64,000 bases of DNA from an uncultured Mailhella sp. (GTDB lineage: Bacteria; Desulfobacterota; Desulfovibrionia; Desulfovibrionales; Desulfovibrionaceae). Numbering within the stretch: position 1 is the first letter of the stretch; every line of letters starts with the position of its first letter. Of this stretch, positions 8,187-16,994 are shown piece by piece. Made by a program: the position numbers and the translations under genes. Location: positions 2,931,001 to 2,995,000 of the forward strand of contig NZ_OZ007001.1 in NCBI RefSeq assembly GCF_963931295.1, read 5' to 3'. The notes below the pieces were generated by a model. The model was not told the origin of the DNA and did not search any database. It saw only the letters and a list, made by a program, of their open reading frames with translations.

Positions 8187-8485
8187 GATGAAACGCCCGC
8201 TTGCAGAGGTAAAACGTGCTCCGCGCCCAGAAGTGCGCGGAAAAGGACGAGGCGACTATGCCACAGCTTCCCGGAGCGGGCAAGAGACGGTCGCATGATT
8301 TGACAAGCGCGCGGCGGAAGCTTAGCTTGTTGAAACCGCATTTCGTATCGGGACATTCGGAATCTTCGGTCGGTTCACGGCTATCTGTCCGAGAAGTCAG
8401 GCGGAAAACGTCCTGAGCTGAGTCGTCGTTCTGAATCCTCCCGGTGCGGGGAGAACAACCCTCAGCATCATCAAGGACATTTGAC
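8187..8485. promoter_or_regulatory. Divergent promoter region of the ABC ATPase and feoAB
   Basis: The 299 bp between the two genes must contain the feoA promoter. A TTGACA (8299-8304) followed after 17 bp by TAGCTT is the only candidate I noticed. I could not recognise a convincing Fur box. Confidence 0.25.
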
Positions 8486-8719
8486 ATGAGCATACCTCTT
8501 CGTTCTCTTCCCGTAGGCACCAAGGCGCGCATTGCATCCGTACGAGCCGATGGTGAACTGGGCCGCCGCATCCGCGACATGGGACTGGTTCCCGGAGCCG
8601 AAGTGGAAGTCATAGGCCGCGCGCCGCTGCGCGATCCCGTAGCCCTCCGCCTGCCGGGCTTTACCTTGAGCCTGCGCAACAACGAAGCTGATTTCATTCT
8701 GGTGGAGAAGGTGGACTGA
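8486..8719 (+). CDS. feoA: FeoA, ferrous iron transport accessory protein
   Basis: A 77-residue SH3-like FeoA protein. The pattern LRSLPVGTKARIASV, then LGRRIRDMGLVPGAEVEV, is typical, followed by the LRNNEADFILVE end. FeoA binds the FeoB membrane protein and supports Fe(II) uptake. I chose the ATG at 8486, which has AAGGA eight bases upstream, over an earlier ATG at 8444 that would add an unrelated N-terminus. Its stop codon overlaps the feoB start (TGATG), so the two are translationally coupled. Confidence 0.95.
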   Translation: MSIPLRSLPVGTKARIASVRADGELGRRIRDMGLVPGAEVEVIGRAPLRDPVALRLPGFTLSLRNNEADFILVEKVD

Positions 8720-10941
8720 TGTCTTATTTTCATCATTCTGACGACGGGCGGCCGCGCAGCGAGCTGCCCACCCTCGCGCTCGCCGGAAATCCGAACTCGG
8801 GGAAGACGACCTCGTTCAACGCGCTTACGGGAGCCCGTCAGCATGTGGGCAACTATCCCGGCATCACCGTGGAGCAGAAGGAGGGCATAGCCCACTGCGA
8901 CGGCGAAGCCATCCGCATCATTGATCTGCCGGGCGCCTATTCGCTCACCGCCTATACGCAGGAAGAGCGCGTGGCGCGCCGCGTCATCGGCACGGAAAAG
9001 CCGCTGGCCGTCATGGCGCTGCTCAATGCCGGCGCTCTGGAACGCAATCTGTATCTGGCCGTTCAGCTCATGGAAATGGGCGTGCCCGTTTCCATCGGAC
9101 TCAACATGATGGACGAAGCCCGCGCCATGGGCATGAGCATCGACGTCAAGGAACTGTCCCGGCGTCTGGGCGTGCCCGTGGTGGAAACCGTGGCCCGCAC
9201 CGGCGAGGGCCTTCAGGAATATCTGCACGAAACGCTGGCGTTCAGCCGCAAGTTCGAGGGAAAGCCCTGGCGTCCGCTGAGCATTTCCTACGGGCCGGAT
9301 CTTGATCCCGTGCTCAAGCACCTGACGGAATCCCTCGACGAGGAGGGCGTGGGCTGCGCGCCGTATCCTACCCGCTGGCTTGCGCTCAAGCTCTTGGAAA
9401 ACGACGAGGAAATTCTTTCCGAGCTCAGTCACGACAAGCCCGAGGTCATGGCGCACGTGAAGGAGCACATCGACGAGGTGGAAGCCCATCTCAAGGCCAC
9501 GCTCGGCACCAGCGCCGAGGCCATCATTGCCGATTACCGCTACGGTTACATCAGCTCTCTGCTCCGCGGAGTGCTGACCCGCCGCGACGACATAGCCCAG
9601 CGCATGGACCTTTCCGACAGGGCGGATCATATTCTCACGCATCAGATTTTCGGCCCGCTCATCATGCTCGCCATCATGTACCTCATGTACCGCATCACGT
9701 TCACGGTCGGCGAGATTCCCATGCAGTGGGTGGAGTCGCTGTTTGCGTGGCTGCGCAATCTGGTGGACGCCAACATGGCCGACGGCGTGCTGAAGTCCAT
9801 GATTACTTCGGGCATCATCGACGGCGTGGGCGGCGTAATGTGCTTTGTGCCGCTTATTCTGCTGATATTCATGCAGATCGCCATTCTGGAAGACTCCGGC
9901 TATATGGCGCGCATGGCCTATATGCTGGACAGAATCTTCCGCATCTTCGGTCTGCACGGGGCTTCCGTGGTTCCCTACATCCTCGGCGGCGGCATTGCCG
10001 GCGGATGCGCCGTTCCCGGCATCATGGCGGCGCGCACGCTGCGCAGTCCCCGTGAAAAGCTGGCCACGCTGCTCACCGTGCCGTTCATGGCCTGCGGCGC
10101 CAAGCTTCCCGTGTTCATCGTGTTTTCGGGCGTGTTTTTCCCGGGCAACGAAGCGCTCGTCATGTTCGGGCTCACGCTCACCGGCTGGGTGGTGGCCATG
10201 CTTGCCGCGCGCGTGCTGCGCTCTTCCTTCATCAAGGGCCCGGCCACCCCGTTCGTCATGGAGCTGCCTCCCTACCGCATGCCCACGTTGCAGGGCATGT
10301 TCATTCACGCCGGCGAGCGCACCTGGGAATATCTGAAGAAGGCCGGAACCGTCATTCTTGCCATCTCCATCGTGGTGTGGGCGGCCATGGCCTATCCTGG
10401 ACTGCCCGAAGACCGGGTGCAGGCGCATGAAGCCACGCTGACCGAACTGCAGACGCAGCTTAGTGCCGCCGCGCCGGATTCCGACCTGCGCCGGAGCATC
10501 GAACACGCCATTCAGACGGAAAACGGACGATTCAGCGAAGAAACGCTGCGTCACACCATTGCCGGACGCATCGGCTCGGCCATGGAACCGGTGACGCGCT
10601 ATGCGGGCTTCGGCTGGGAAGCCAACATCTCCCTGCTGGGCGGTCTGGCGGCCAAGGAAGTCATCGTGACCACGCTGGGCACGGCCTATTCGCTGTACGA
10701 CTCGGGCGAGGATTCCGGCAATCTGGCCGATTTCATCGCCAGAGACAAGAACTGGAACATTCCCTCGGTGGTGGCCTTCCTGCTGTTCGTGCTGCTTTAT
10801 GCGCCCTGCTTCGTGAGCCTCGTGACCATACGCATGGAAACAGGCTCGGCCAAGTGGGCGCTGTTCAGCTTTGTGTTCAACACCTGCGTGGCCATGGTGG
10901 TGGCCACCTCGGCGTATCAGATTCTTTTCCGCTGGTGCTGA
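8719..10941 (+). CDS. feoB: FeoB, ferrous iron transporter with GTPase domain
   Basis: A 740-residue inner-membrane Fe(II) transporter. The N-terminal G domain shows G1 GNPNSGKTTSFNALTG (about 21-36), G3 DLPGAYSLTAY and G4 NMMD. A helical regulatory segment follows to about residue 280. The transmembrane part carries two Gate-type repeats, including the conserved GGGIAGGCAVPGIMAARTL and the PFMACGAKLPV segment. Length is normal for the family. It forms an operon with feoA and is followed by a clear terminator. Iron demand for cytochromes and Fe-S proteins fits an anaerobe of this type. Confidence 0.97.
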   Translation: MSYFHHSDDGRPRSELPTLALAGNPNSGKTTSFNALTGARQHVGNYPGITVEQKEGIAHCDGEAIRIIDLPGAYSLTAYTQEERVARRVIGTEKPLAVMALLNAGALERNLYLAVQLMEMGVPVSIGLNMMDEARAMGMSIDVKELSRRLGVPVVETVARTGEGLQEYLHETLAFSRKFEGKPWRPLSISYGPDLDPVLKHLTESLDEEGVGCAPYPTRWLALKLLENDEEILSELSHDKPEVMAHVKEHIDEVEAHLKATLGTSAEAIIADYRYGYISSLLRGVLTRRDDIAQRMDLSDRADHILTHQIFGPLIMLAIMYLMYRITFTVGEIPMQWVESLFAWLRNLVDANMADGVLKSMITSGIIDGVGGVMCFVPLILLIFMQIAILEDSGYMARMAYMLDRIFRIFGLHGASVVPYILGGGIAGGCAVPGIMAARTLRSPREKLATLLTVPFMACGAKLPVFIVFSGVFFPGNEALVMFGLTLTGWVVAMLAARVLRSSFIKGPATPFVMELPPYRMPTLQGMFIHAGERTWEYLKKAGTVILAISIVVWAAMAYPGLPEDRVQAHEATLTELQTQLSAAAPDSDLRRSIEHAIQTENGRFSEETLRHTIAGRIGSAMEPVTRYAGFGWEANISLLGGLAAKEVIVTTLGTAYSLYDSGEDSGNLADFIARDKNWNIPSVVAFLLFVLLYAPCFVSLVTIRMETGSAKWALFSFVFNTCVAMVVATSAYQILFRWC

Positions 10942-10961
10942 TCTGATCTTGTAAACGCATG

Positions 10962-11000
10962 AAAAAGGCGTCTCCCCGTTTTCGGAGGGACGCCTTTTTT
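10962..11000 (+). terminator. Terminator of feoAB
   Basis: AAAAGGCGTCTCC pairs with GGAGGGACGCCTTTTTT across the loop CCGTTTTC, allowing one bulge. It sits 21 bp past the feoB stop. Confidence 0.85.
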
Positions 11001-11208
11001 ATGGACCTGTGCAGAACACGGGACGAGTGGGCTCTTTTCGACTTCGATGGCTCCCCGCGCGCAGGCCTTCGCCGCGCTCGACCAATCCGGGGCGCGCCGT
11101 GGAGAGAGTGGGGCCCGGCGGAGTGTTGTTTGGCCCGTCGTTGAGGCCGCTTTTTTTTTGGGGGGGCGTCGTCCTCGCGGATTGAGGCTGCGGGGATGTC
11201 TGCCGCAT

Positions 11209-11240
11209 AAAAAAGGGGCGGAGCCGAAGCTCCGCCCCTT
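11209..11240 (-). terminator. Terminator of the Mrp ATPase gene
   Basis: On the minus strand AAGGGGCGGAGC pairs with GCTCCGCCCCTT around a tight loop, followed by TTTTTT. It lies 20 bp past the stop. Confidence 0.85.
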
Positions 11241-11260
11241 CGTATTCGCAAAAGTGCGGA

Positions 11261-12091
11261 TCAGAGCTGACTGACGGCGTCGGCCATGTCGTCCAGCCAG
11301 GGGCTCCTGACCGCTTCGATGGCTCCCTGATCGCAGGCCTTGGCGATGGAGGGATCAATCGGAATGCGGGCAATGTGGGCGATGCCGTACTGCCTGGCGA
11401 TCTCTTCGAGATGGCTTTCGCCGAAGATGGCGTGGCGCTTGCCGCAGTCCGGGCATTCAAAGTAGGACATGTTTTCCACAAGGCCGATGACCGGAATGTT
11501 CAGGCCGTCGAGACGGGCCATGTTCACGGCCTTTTCCACGATCATGGACACGAGTTCCTGCGGAGAGGTGACGATGACGATGCCGTCGATGGGCAGGGAC
11601 TGATACACGGTCAGCGGCACGTCGCCGGTTCCGGGAGGCATGTCCACGAACATGTAGTCCACGTTGTTCCAGATGACTTCGGACCAGAACTGCGTCACCA
11701 CGTTGGCGATGACGGGGCCGCGCCAGACCACGGGATCGGTGTCGTGTTCCAGCAGAAGGTTCATGGAGGCAATGTCCACGCCGGTGGCGGAGCGCACGGG
11801 GTTCAGGCCCAGCTGCGTGCCGGACATGCGCTGGGTGAGCCCGAACAGGCGGGGAATGGAGGGTCCGGTAATATCGGCATCAAGCACGGCGGCATGGGAA
11901 CCCCGGCTCTGCATCTTGGAGGCGAGCAGGCCCGTGACGAGGGACTTGCCTACGCCGCCCTTGCCGCTGACGACGCCGATGACCTTCTTGACGGTGGAGA
12001 ACTTGTGCAGCTTCACCTTCATATCGACAGGTTCGGTGCGTTCCGCGCAGTCCTGGCCGCAGCTGCCGCACTTGTGATCGCAATCGCTCAT
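11261..12091 (-). CDS. Mrp/NBP35-family Fe-S cluster carrier ATPase
   Basis: A 276-residue P-loop ATPase of the Mrp/ApbC group, which carries and transfers [4Fe-4S] clusters. An N-terminal cysteine cluster CDHKCGSCGQDC (4-15) recalls the Nbp35 ferredoxin-like site. The deviant Walker A GKGGVGKS (about 44-51) follows, then DADITGPSIPRLFG, the FVDMPPGTGD Walker-B/switch region, and a CPDCGKRH pair that matches the CxxC used for cluster bridging. It is a single-gene unit with its own terminator, divergent from a small orphan gene. Cytoplasmic and likely housekeeping for the many Fe-S proteins of an anaerobe. Confidence 0.93.
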   Translation of the reverse strand: MSDCDHKCGSCGQDCAERTEPVDMKVKLHKFSTVKKVIGVVSGKGGVGKSLVTGLLASKMQSRGSHAAVLDADITGPSIPRLFGLTQRMSGTQLGLNPVRSATGVDIASMNLLLEHDTDPVVWRGPVIANVVTQFWSEVIWNNVDYMFVDMPPGTGDVPLTVYQSLPIDGIVIVTSPQELVSMIVEKAVNMARLDGLNIPVIGLVENMSYFECPDCGKRHAIFGESHLEEIARQYGIAHIARIPIDPSIAKACDQGAIEAVRSPWLDDMADAVSQL

Positions 12092-12379
12092 AGTAAGACT
12101 TCCTTTGTTGTCCCGACGGACGGTGCGCCGGGTAATCTACGTTTCTTTCCTATAGTTCTTTCCCCGGGCTCTGACAAGTCGGAACCTTGTCGGCCGGGTC
12201 TTCGGGGGGAAAACGCGCTGTCGTCTCGCCGGGAGCGAGGGTGATGGAAACGCCGTCCCGGACGCGGAAGGTGCGGAAAGCGCGGCGGGAGAGATGACTG
12301 CACTGTTTATTTTCGGAGAAAAGCGCCGTATGCTGCGCCGACGGAACGCATGATGCGCGCCGAAAGCATCGGAGCTTGT

Positions 12380-12661
12380 ATGACCAGATTTGAATTTCAC
12401 GACGCCGCGGGCAACGTCCACGGCTTTGACACCTATGCCGAGGCTGAGGCCTTTGCCCTGAACTGCGGCTATGTGTTTGTGACGAGCCGCAGCATTCTGG
12501 AGGGCGCAAGGGAGCGCATTTCCTATTTTCTTGCGCCCGGCGACGCTCCTGAGGGCGTGACGGAGGAAGCGGCGCTCTTTCCCATCCTGCTGGCGAAGTA
12601 TCCCGAGTGGAAGGAGCCGCGCATCATGCCTGTGATGACGGTGGGAATCGACGAGAGATAG
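12380..12661 (+). CDS. Small conserved-looking protein of unknown function
   Basis: A predicted 93-residue soluble protein. I do not recognise it. The ATG at 12380 has GGAG five bases upstream and was preferred over one ten codons earlier. The composition is that of a real protein (MTRFEFHDAAGNVHGFDTYA near the start, acidic overall, no membrane segment, no cysteine-rich motif). It stands between the divergent Mrp gene and a 400-bp empty stretch, so context gives no hint. Confidence 0.6.
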   Translation: MTRFEFHDAAGNVHGFDTYAEAEAFALNCGYVFVTSRSILEGARERISYFLAPGDAPEGVTEEAALFPILLAKYPEWKEPRIMPVMTVGIDER

Positions 12662-13070
12662 TTGTCTTTCGCGTCGCTGTGCGGGGCGCGTTGAGACTGT
12701 GCGCCGTTTCCCCTGACGGCGATGCGCGGGGAAAAGTCTTTCCCGCCGTCGATCGATTGTCCCCGAGGCATCGCGAAGACGCGGCGCGGGGAAAGTCGCG
12801 ACGATTGTGACGGCAACCAGGAAAGCAGATTGCGGCGACGCACGCAGAGAAAAGACCGGGGCGCACGGGACGGTTCCGCCGACTATCCGCAGATGAGACG
12901 TGCGACAAGGGAAGGCCGGATCCATCAGTCGCGGCGCACGGTATTGCCTGCCTGCCGCAGAATGCAGACGGGGGAACGATTGCGGGCGTCAGGATGACGC
13001 GCTCTTCGGCAGAAACGACGCGCGCCGCAACAATGCCGGACTCGGCGGAGGCGGGCTTTTTGCTGCCCTC
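12662..13070. other. Non-coding stretch, about 410 bp
   Basis: Between the small orphan and the 3' end of thiE. No credible gene, RNA or strong terminator was recognised. The thi operon terminator, if Rho-independent, is not obvious here. Confidence 0.45.
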
Positions 13071-13709
13071 TCAGCGCCGATGCATGGCGGCCCGCACGGA
13101 GCGCACTTTTTCCGCAATGTCCGGCGCGCCCACAAGTTCGGAAACAAGCGCGCAGCAGGTTGCTCCCCGCCGCGTCACTTCTGCGATATTGTGTTCCTTG
13201 ATGCCGCCGATGGCCACGAAGGGCAGGCGGATGTTGGCGACCACCCATTCCAGATAGGAAAATCCCACGGGAGAGCACACGTCTTCCTTGGTCTGCGTGG
13301 CGAAGATGGGCCCCACGCCGATGTAATCGGCTCCGGCCGCCACCGCCGCCCGGGCCTGTTCGGGGCTGTGGGTGGAGAGCCCGATGATTTTGTCCGGGCC
13401 GAGCAGACGACGGACTTCCGGCACGGGAAGATCGTCCTGACCGACATGAACGCCGTCGGCGTCCACGAGCATGGCGATGTCCACGTGATCGTTGACGATG
13501 AAGCAGGCTCCGGCCTCCTGCGTGAGGCGGCGGAGCAGACGGCACTCTTGCAGCATGACGCCGGCGTGAGCGTGCTTTTCGCGGTACTGCAGAATCTTCA
13601 CGCCTGCGGAAAGCAGGGCGCGGGCCTGTTCCTCCACGCTGCGCCCTAGGGCGAGGCGGGAATCGGTAAGGGCGTAAATGTCGGTTTTGCCGGGAAGAAT
13701 GCGGGGCAT
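13071..13709 (-). CDS. thiE: ThiE, thiamine phosphate synthase
   Basis: A 212-residue TIM-barrel enzyme joining the thiazole and pyrimidine halves of thiamine phosphate. Family motifs are in order: ILQYREK (about 39-45), FIVNDHVDIA with DGVHVGQDDLP, then IIGLSTHSPEQA, the phosphate-binding DYIGVGPIFATQTK and the FVAIGGI loop. Length is normal. It is the last gene of the thi operon, nine bp after thiF, and is controlled by the TPP riboswitch upstream of thiS. No thiC, thiD or thiM is present in the window. Confidence 0.96.
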   Translation of the reverse strand: MPRILPGKTDIYALTDSRLALGRSVEEQARALLSAGVKILQYREKHAHAGVMLQECRLLRRLTQEAGACFIVNDHVDIAMLVDADGVHVGQDDLPVPEVRRLLGPDKIIGLSTHSPEQARAAVAAGADYIGVGPIFATQTKEDVCSPVGFSYLEWVVANIRLPFVAIGGIKEHNIAEVTRRGATCCALVSELVGAPDIAEKVRSVRAAMHRR

Positions 13710-13718
13710 GACGAATCC

Positions 13719-14327
13719 TTAAAGTAAATCTTTAATTGTTCCCGTGAGCAGCCATTCGAGGGCCGCGTCGGCCTGCATGGCGGCGCACTGCATGACGCGC
13801 GGAGCCAGGGGCGGACACTCGGCGATGTCGCTTTTCATGTCGCCCACCACAACGAGATTGCCCATGCGGCGGCGGCGCATGGCAAAACCGCCCACCCCCC
13901 CCATGCCGGAGCCGCACACGACGATCTTGCCCGCTGCCGCTGCCGCCGAGGCAAAGAGGGCCTTGGTGGAAGCGTTGTCCAGCGCCTCTATCCAGATGTC
14001 GGCTTCGGGCAGCAGCGAGGGAATGTTGTCGCGACTCAGCCACATCATGCGGGCGTCCACACAGAGGTCCGGGTTCAGCGCCAGAAGCTGTTCGGCAAGG
14101 GCTTCCACCTTGGGCCGTCCCACGTGGGCGGGAAAGTAGTGCTGACGGTTGAGATTGGATGGCTCCACCTTGTCGCCGTCGATGACGATCAGGCGTCCTG
14201 CGCCTGAGCGGGCAAGCATCATGGCCGCGTTGGAGCCGAGGCCGCCCGCGCCGGCAATGCCTACGCAGGCGGCCTTCATCCTCTGCCGCTGTTCTTCGGT
14301 AAAGCAGGAAAGAACGCCGGCAAGCAT
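13719..14327 (-). CDS. thiF: ThiF, ThiS adenylyltransferase (short form)
   Basis: A 202-residue E1-like enzyme that activates the C-terminal glycine of ThiS. The nucleotide-binding GAGGLGSNAAMMLA (about 26-39), VIDGDKVEPSNLNRQ and EALDNASTK segments are present. It lacks the paired CxxC zinc site of longer ThiF/MoeB proteins, as is usual for the compact form found beside thiH and thiE in anaerobes. It begins only two bp after the thiH stop, so it is translationally coupled. Confidence 0.93.
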   Translation of the reverse strand: MLAGVLSCFTEEQRQRMKAACVGIAGAGGLGSNAAMMLARSGAGRLIVIDGDKVEPSNLNRQHYFPAHVGRPKVEALAEQLLALNPDLCVDARMMWLSRDNIPSLLPEADIWIEALDNASTKALFASAAAAAGKIVVCGSGMGGVGGFAMRRRRMGNLVVVGDMKSDIAECPPLAPRVMQCAAMQADAALEWLLTGTIKDLL

Positions 14328-14329
14328 GA

Positions 14330-15481
14330 CTAGAAGTCGCAGGCTTCCCAGTCCTTGGCCACGGCCTGATAGCCCAGCGCGGCAAGGTCATGGGTCATTT
14401 CCTGCACGGAGCGGTGATCGGAAATGTCGAACTGTCCGGAGTTTTCGGCTTCCACCACGCGGCCGCCCACGGCCGTGGACACGCCCGCCGACACGCGGGT
14501 GACGCCGATGGGCACGATGTGATTGCGCATGTTCGCGCTTTCGCGGCTCGACACCGTGATGCCGCAGCGCGGCAGGAAGCAGCGCAGCGCGGTGATGTAC
14601 TGCACGAACTGGCGGTCGTCCACGCCGTGCTTGACTTCAAAGCTGCCCTCGTGCGGGCACATGCGCGGCACGGAGAGGCCGATGTCCACGCCGGGGAAGT
14701 GCTTCTGCAGCCACCAGGCGTGCAGACCGGTGCAGAAGGCGTCCTGAATGAAGTCGTCGAGACCCATGAGCGCGCCTATGCCCACGCTGTGCATGCCCGC
14801 CTTGGCCGCGCGGGCGGGTGTGTTGAGACGCCACAGAAAGTCGTGCTTGGGTCCTGCCGGATGCAGCCATTCGTACAGTTCACGGTTGTAGGTTTCCTGG
14901 AACATGGTCATGCTGTCCACGCCGCTTTTGATGAGCATGCGGTATTCGTCCAGCGTGAGGGAATAGACTTCCACGCCCACGGAGGCGAAGCGGGGCTTGA
15001 TGCGTTCGGCCACGTCCGCGATGTAGCGGGGCGAGGCGATGTGACGCGCGTCGCCCGTGAGCAGAAGAATGTGACTTATGCCCGCGTCGGCCAGGGCAAA
15101 GGCTTCGGCCGCGGCTTCATCGACCGTGAGATGGCGGCGCTTCTGATGGTTGTCGGCGTTGAAGCCGCAGTAGCGGCAGTGATTCGTGCAGATGTCGGAA
15201 ACGTAGAGCGGCGAGAAGATGTTGACCGCGCGTCCGAAAAACCGGAGCGTGATTTCCCGGGAGCGCTGCGCCATCTGTTCCAGAAAGGGAGCCGCAGCCG
15301 GGGAGAGCAGCGCCATGAAGTCTTCGGGGCGCAGCACGTCCTTGTCCAGGGCGGCGAGCACGTCGTGTTCCGTGGCTTTGGCGGCCAGTTCCGCGCGGCG
15401 TTCGCGGGGCCATTCGGCCAGACATTCGTCGAAATGCGCCTCTCCCGGCGCAAAGGTATCAGCCAGAACAGGAGTATCCAT
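14330..15481 (-). CDS. thiH: ThiH, 2-iminoacetate synthase (radical SAM)
   Basis: A 383-residue radical-SAM tyrosine lyase that makes dehydroglycine for the thiazole ring. The cluster motif CTNHCRYCGF (CxxxCxxC) is at about residue 98, followed by the HxLLLTGDA and VEVYSL strands of the barrel. The C-terminal part has the ThiH/biotin-synthase-like auxiliary domain with GVSTAVGG. The ATG has AAGG ten bases upstream. ThiH is the oxygen-sensitive route and fits an anaerobe. A 370-bp gap separates it from thiG, unusual inside this otherwise compact operon. Confidence 0.96.
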   Translation of the reverse strand: MDTPVLADTFAPGEAHFDECLAEWPRERRAELAAKATEHDVLAALDKDVLRPEDFMALLSPAAAPFLEQMAQRSREITLRFFGRAVNIFSPLYVSDICTNHCRYCGFNADNHQKRRHLTVDEAAAEAFALADAGISHILLLTGDARHIASPRYIADVAERIKPRFASVGVEVYSLTLDEYRMLIKSGVDSMTMFQETYNRELYEWLHPAGPKHDFLWRLNTPARAAKAGMHSVGIGALMGLDDFIQDAFCTGLHAWWLQKHFPGVDIGLSVPRMCPHEGSFEVKHGVDDRQFVQYITALRCFLPRCGITVSSRESANMRNHIVPIGVTRVSAGVSTAVGGRVVEAENSGQFDISDHRSVQEMTHDLAALGYQAVAKDWEACDF

Positions 15482-15851
15482 AAATTTGAGCCTTTATTTC
15501 AATGTCGGAGGCAGGTTCGGCGGATGTCGAACCGGCGTCGCGCTGCCGACGTCGCGTTGCGCGCGGCAGAGAGGGAATCGGAAAAGCGCCCGGCAAGAGA
15601 CGCGCGGCGTCCCGGCGCGGGCGGCAAGAGTATTTTTCGGCGGACTTTCGGATGTTTCGGAAATGCCCGGAAGGACGCCGACGTCTGCAAAGGGCGCAGA
15701 GCATGCTCCGGCCGGAGAAGGCCGCAGGAGAAGGACTACGGCGTCCGGCGCGGAGCATGGACGCGTCACGGGCTGAGACCGGCTCCGGCCTGAACGGAGG
15801 AGTCTTTTGCCCTGCGGCGGGATTCCCGCATGGGGAACCGCCGCTCTTTTG
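15482..15851. other. 370-bp gap inside the thi operon
   Basis: Lies between thiG and thiH on the minus strand. Open frames exist on both strands, but their Arg/Pro/Ser-rich composition looks like shadow translation. I see no terminator, riboswitch or ribosome binding site other than that of thiH. Confidence 0.45.
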
Positions 15852-16622
15852 CTAACGCAGGAAGCCCGTCAGCGGGGAGGAGGCCACGGCTCCGCCGGAA
15901 TGCACGGCCCCGGCTCCGGCGAGGAACGCGGTCCGGCCGGCTTCCACGGCGCGGCGGAAGGCGGATGCCATGGCCACGGGATCGTCGGAAGAGGCGATGC
16001 CGGTATTGACCAGGCAGGCGGCCGCGCCCATTTCCATGGCTTCGCAGGCCTGCGAAGGACGGCCTATGCCGGCGTCCACCACGATGGGCAGATCGATTTC
16101 CTCAATGAGAATGCCGATCATTTCCCTGGTGCGCAGGCCGCGGTTGGTGCCGATGGGCGAGCCCAGAGGCATGACGGCCGCGGCTCCGGCGTCCGCGCAG
16201 GCGCGGGCCACGTAGAGATCGGGATTGATGTAGGGCAGCACGGTGAAGCCTTCCTTGACCAGTATTTCCGTGGCCCTGGCGGTTTCGTAGCCGTCGGGCA
16301 GCAGATGCCGGGTGTCGGAAATGACTTCGATCTTGATCCAGTTGCCGCAGCCGGCGGCGCGGGCCAGGCGCGCGAGGCGCACGGCTTCTTCGGCGTTGCG
16401 CGCGCCGGAGGTGTTGGGGAGCAGACGCATGGAGGAGGGAATGTGTCCCATGACTCCGGCTCCGCCCTTGTCCACGCGGCGCATGGCCACGGTGATGACC
16501 TGTGCGGCGCTGGCCTCGCAGACGGCGGGAATGAGGGCGTCGTCGCTGTATTTTCCGGTTCCGATGAAGAGGCGGCTGTCGAGTTCCACGCCGCCGATGA
16601 CGAGCTTGTCGGACTGCTGCAT
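15852..16622 (-). CDS. thiG: ThiG, thiazole synthase
   Basis: A 256-residue TIM-barrel enzyme that condenses ThiS thiocarboxylate, iminoacetate and deoxyxylulose phosphate. It shows [11 protein letters not shown] near the N-terminus, the catalytic-lysine strand WIKIEVISD, and the phosphate loops [10 protein letters not shown] and [11 protein letters not shown], ending with [12 protein letters not shown]. The start at 16622 is immediately behind the thiS stop (one base between), so ThiS and ThiG are made together. Normal length. Confidence 0.97.
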   Translation of the reverse strand: MQQSDKLVIGGVELDSRLFIGTGKYSDDALIPAVCEASAAQVITVAMRRVDKGGAGVMGHIPSSMRLLPNTSGARNAEEAVRLARLARAAGCGNWIKIEVISDTRHLLPDGYETARATEILVKEGFTVLPYINPDLYVARACADAGAAAVMPLGSPIGTNRGLRTREMIGILIEEIDLPIVVDAGIGRPSQACEAMEMGAAACLVNTGIASSDDPVAMASAFRRAVEAGRTAFLAGAGAVHSGGAVASSPLTGFLR

Positions 16623-16623
16623 G

Positions 16624-16824
16624 TTAACCTCCTCCCACAAAGTGCAGGAGCTCCAGGCTGTCGCCCGGGTTGAGACGTACGGCAGCGAAGTTGTCTTTGG
16701 CAACGATGTCTCGATTGAGCTCGGCGACCACGACGCCGGGGTCGAGCCCGCGTCCGATGATGAAGTCGAGCAGGGTAAGGCCTTCGGTGATTTCTTCTGT
16801 TTCGCCGTTGACGGTGATGCGCAT
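16624..16824 (-). CDS. thiS: ThiS, sulfur carrier protein
   Basis: A 66-residue ubiquitin-like sulfur carrier. It opens [12 protein letters not shown], has [20 protein letters not shown] in the middle, and ends in the required di-glycine (FVGGG) that ThiF adenylates. The start at 16824 has GAGG five bases upstream; an ATG twelve codons earlier would lie in the riboswitch expression platform. First gene of the thi operon. Confidence 0.95.
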   Translation of the reverse strand: MRITVNGETEEITEGLTLLDFIIGRGLDPGVVVAELNRDIVAKDNFAAVRLNPGDSLELLHFVGGG

Positions 16825-16841
16825 GGAAACCTCGCTGGGAT

Positions 16842-16872
16842 AAAAAAAAACGTCCACCAAAGGGGCGGACGT
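16842..16872 (-). terminator. Riboswitch-controlled terminator before thiS
   Basis: On the minus strand ACGTCC pairs with GGACGT around GCCCCTTTGGT and is followed by nine T. A small GGTTTC/GAAACC hairpin (16875-16892) lies between it and the aptamer. It sits 17 bp before the thiS start, so it is most likely the expression platform that ends transcription when TPP is bound. Confidence 0.88.
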
Positions 16873-16892
16873 GAGGTTTCTGCAACGAAACC

Positions 16893-16976
16893 GAGCTTCC
16901 CTTCGGCAGTGCTGGCTGCATCAGGTTCCAAGGGTCAGAGGCATTATCCTCTTTCTCAGCCGTGAGGCTCCCCTAG
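16893..16976 (-). promoter_or_regulatory. TPP riboswitch (THI element)
   Basis: The minus strand carries the THI-box landmarks in order: CTAGGGGAGCC, GGCTGAGA, the P3 extension, GACCCTT, GAACCTGATG, and the 3' CGAAGGGAAGC. This aptamer binds thiamine pyrophosphate. It directly precedes a terminator and thiS, so thiamine sufficiency should switch off the biosynthesis operon by attenuation. Its 5' edge is only 18 bp behind the stop codon of the nhaC-like gene. Confidence 0.93.
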
Positions 16977-16994
16977 CTGGTGAACGAACTGTTT

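Larger units (their letters stand above)
10942..11260. other. Convergent intergenic region with two terminators
   Basis: This lies between feoB (plus) and the Mrp ATPase gene (minus). Besides the two terminators it contains an odd homopolymer junction of nine T and seven G (11151-11166). No gene is visible. Confidence 0.5.

Noticed and set aside
7984..10554. A very long open frame runs antisense to feoB.
   Set aside because: Its His/Arg/Gly-rich composition is that of a shadow frame in GC-rich DNA, and the sense strand encodes a textbook FeoB.
12662..13070. Small open frames in the spacer after the 12380-12661 gene.
   Set aside because: None has a ribosome site, and their composition is Arg/Pro-rich shadow-like sequence.
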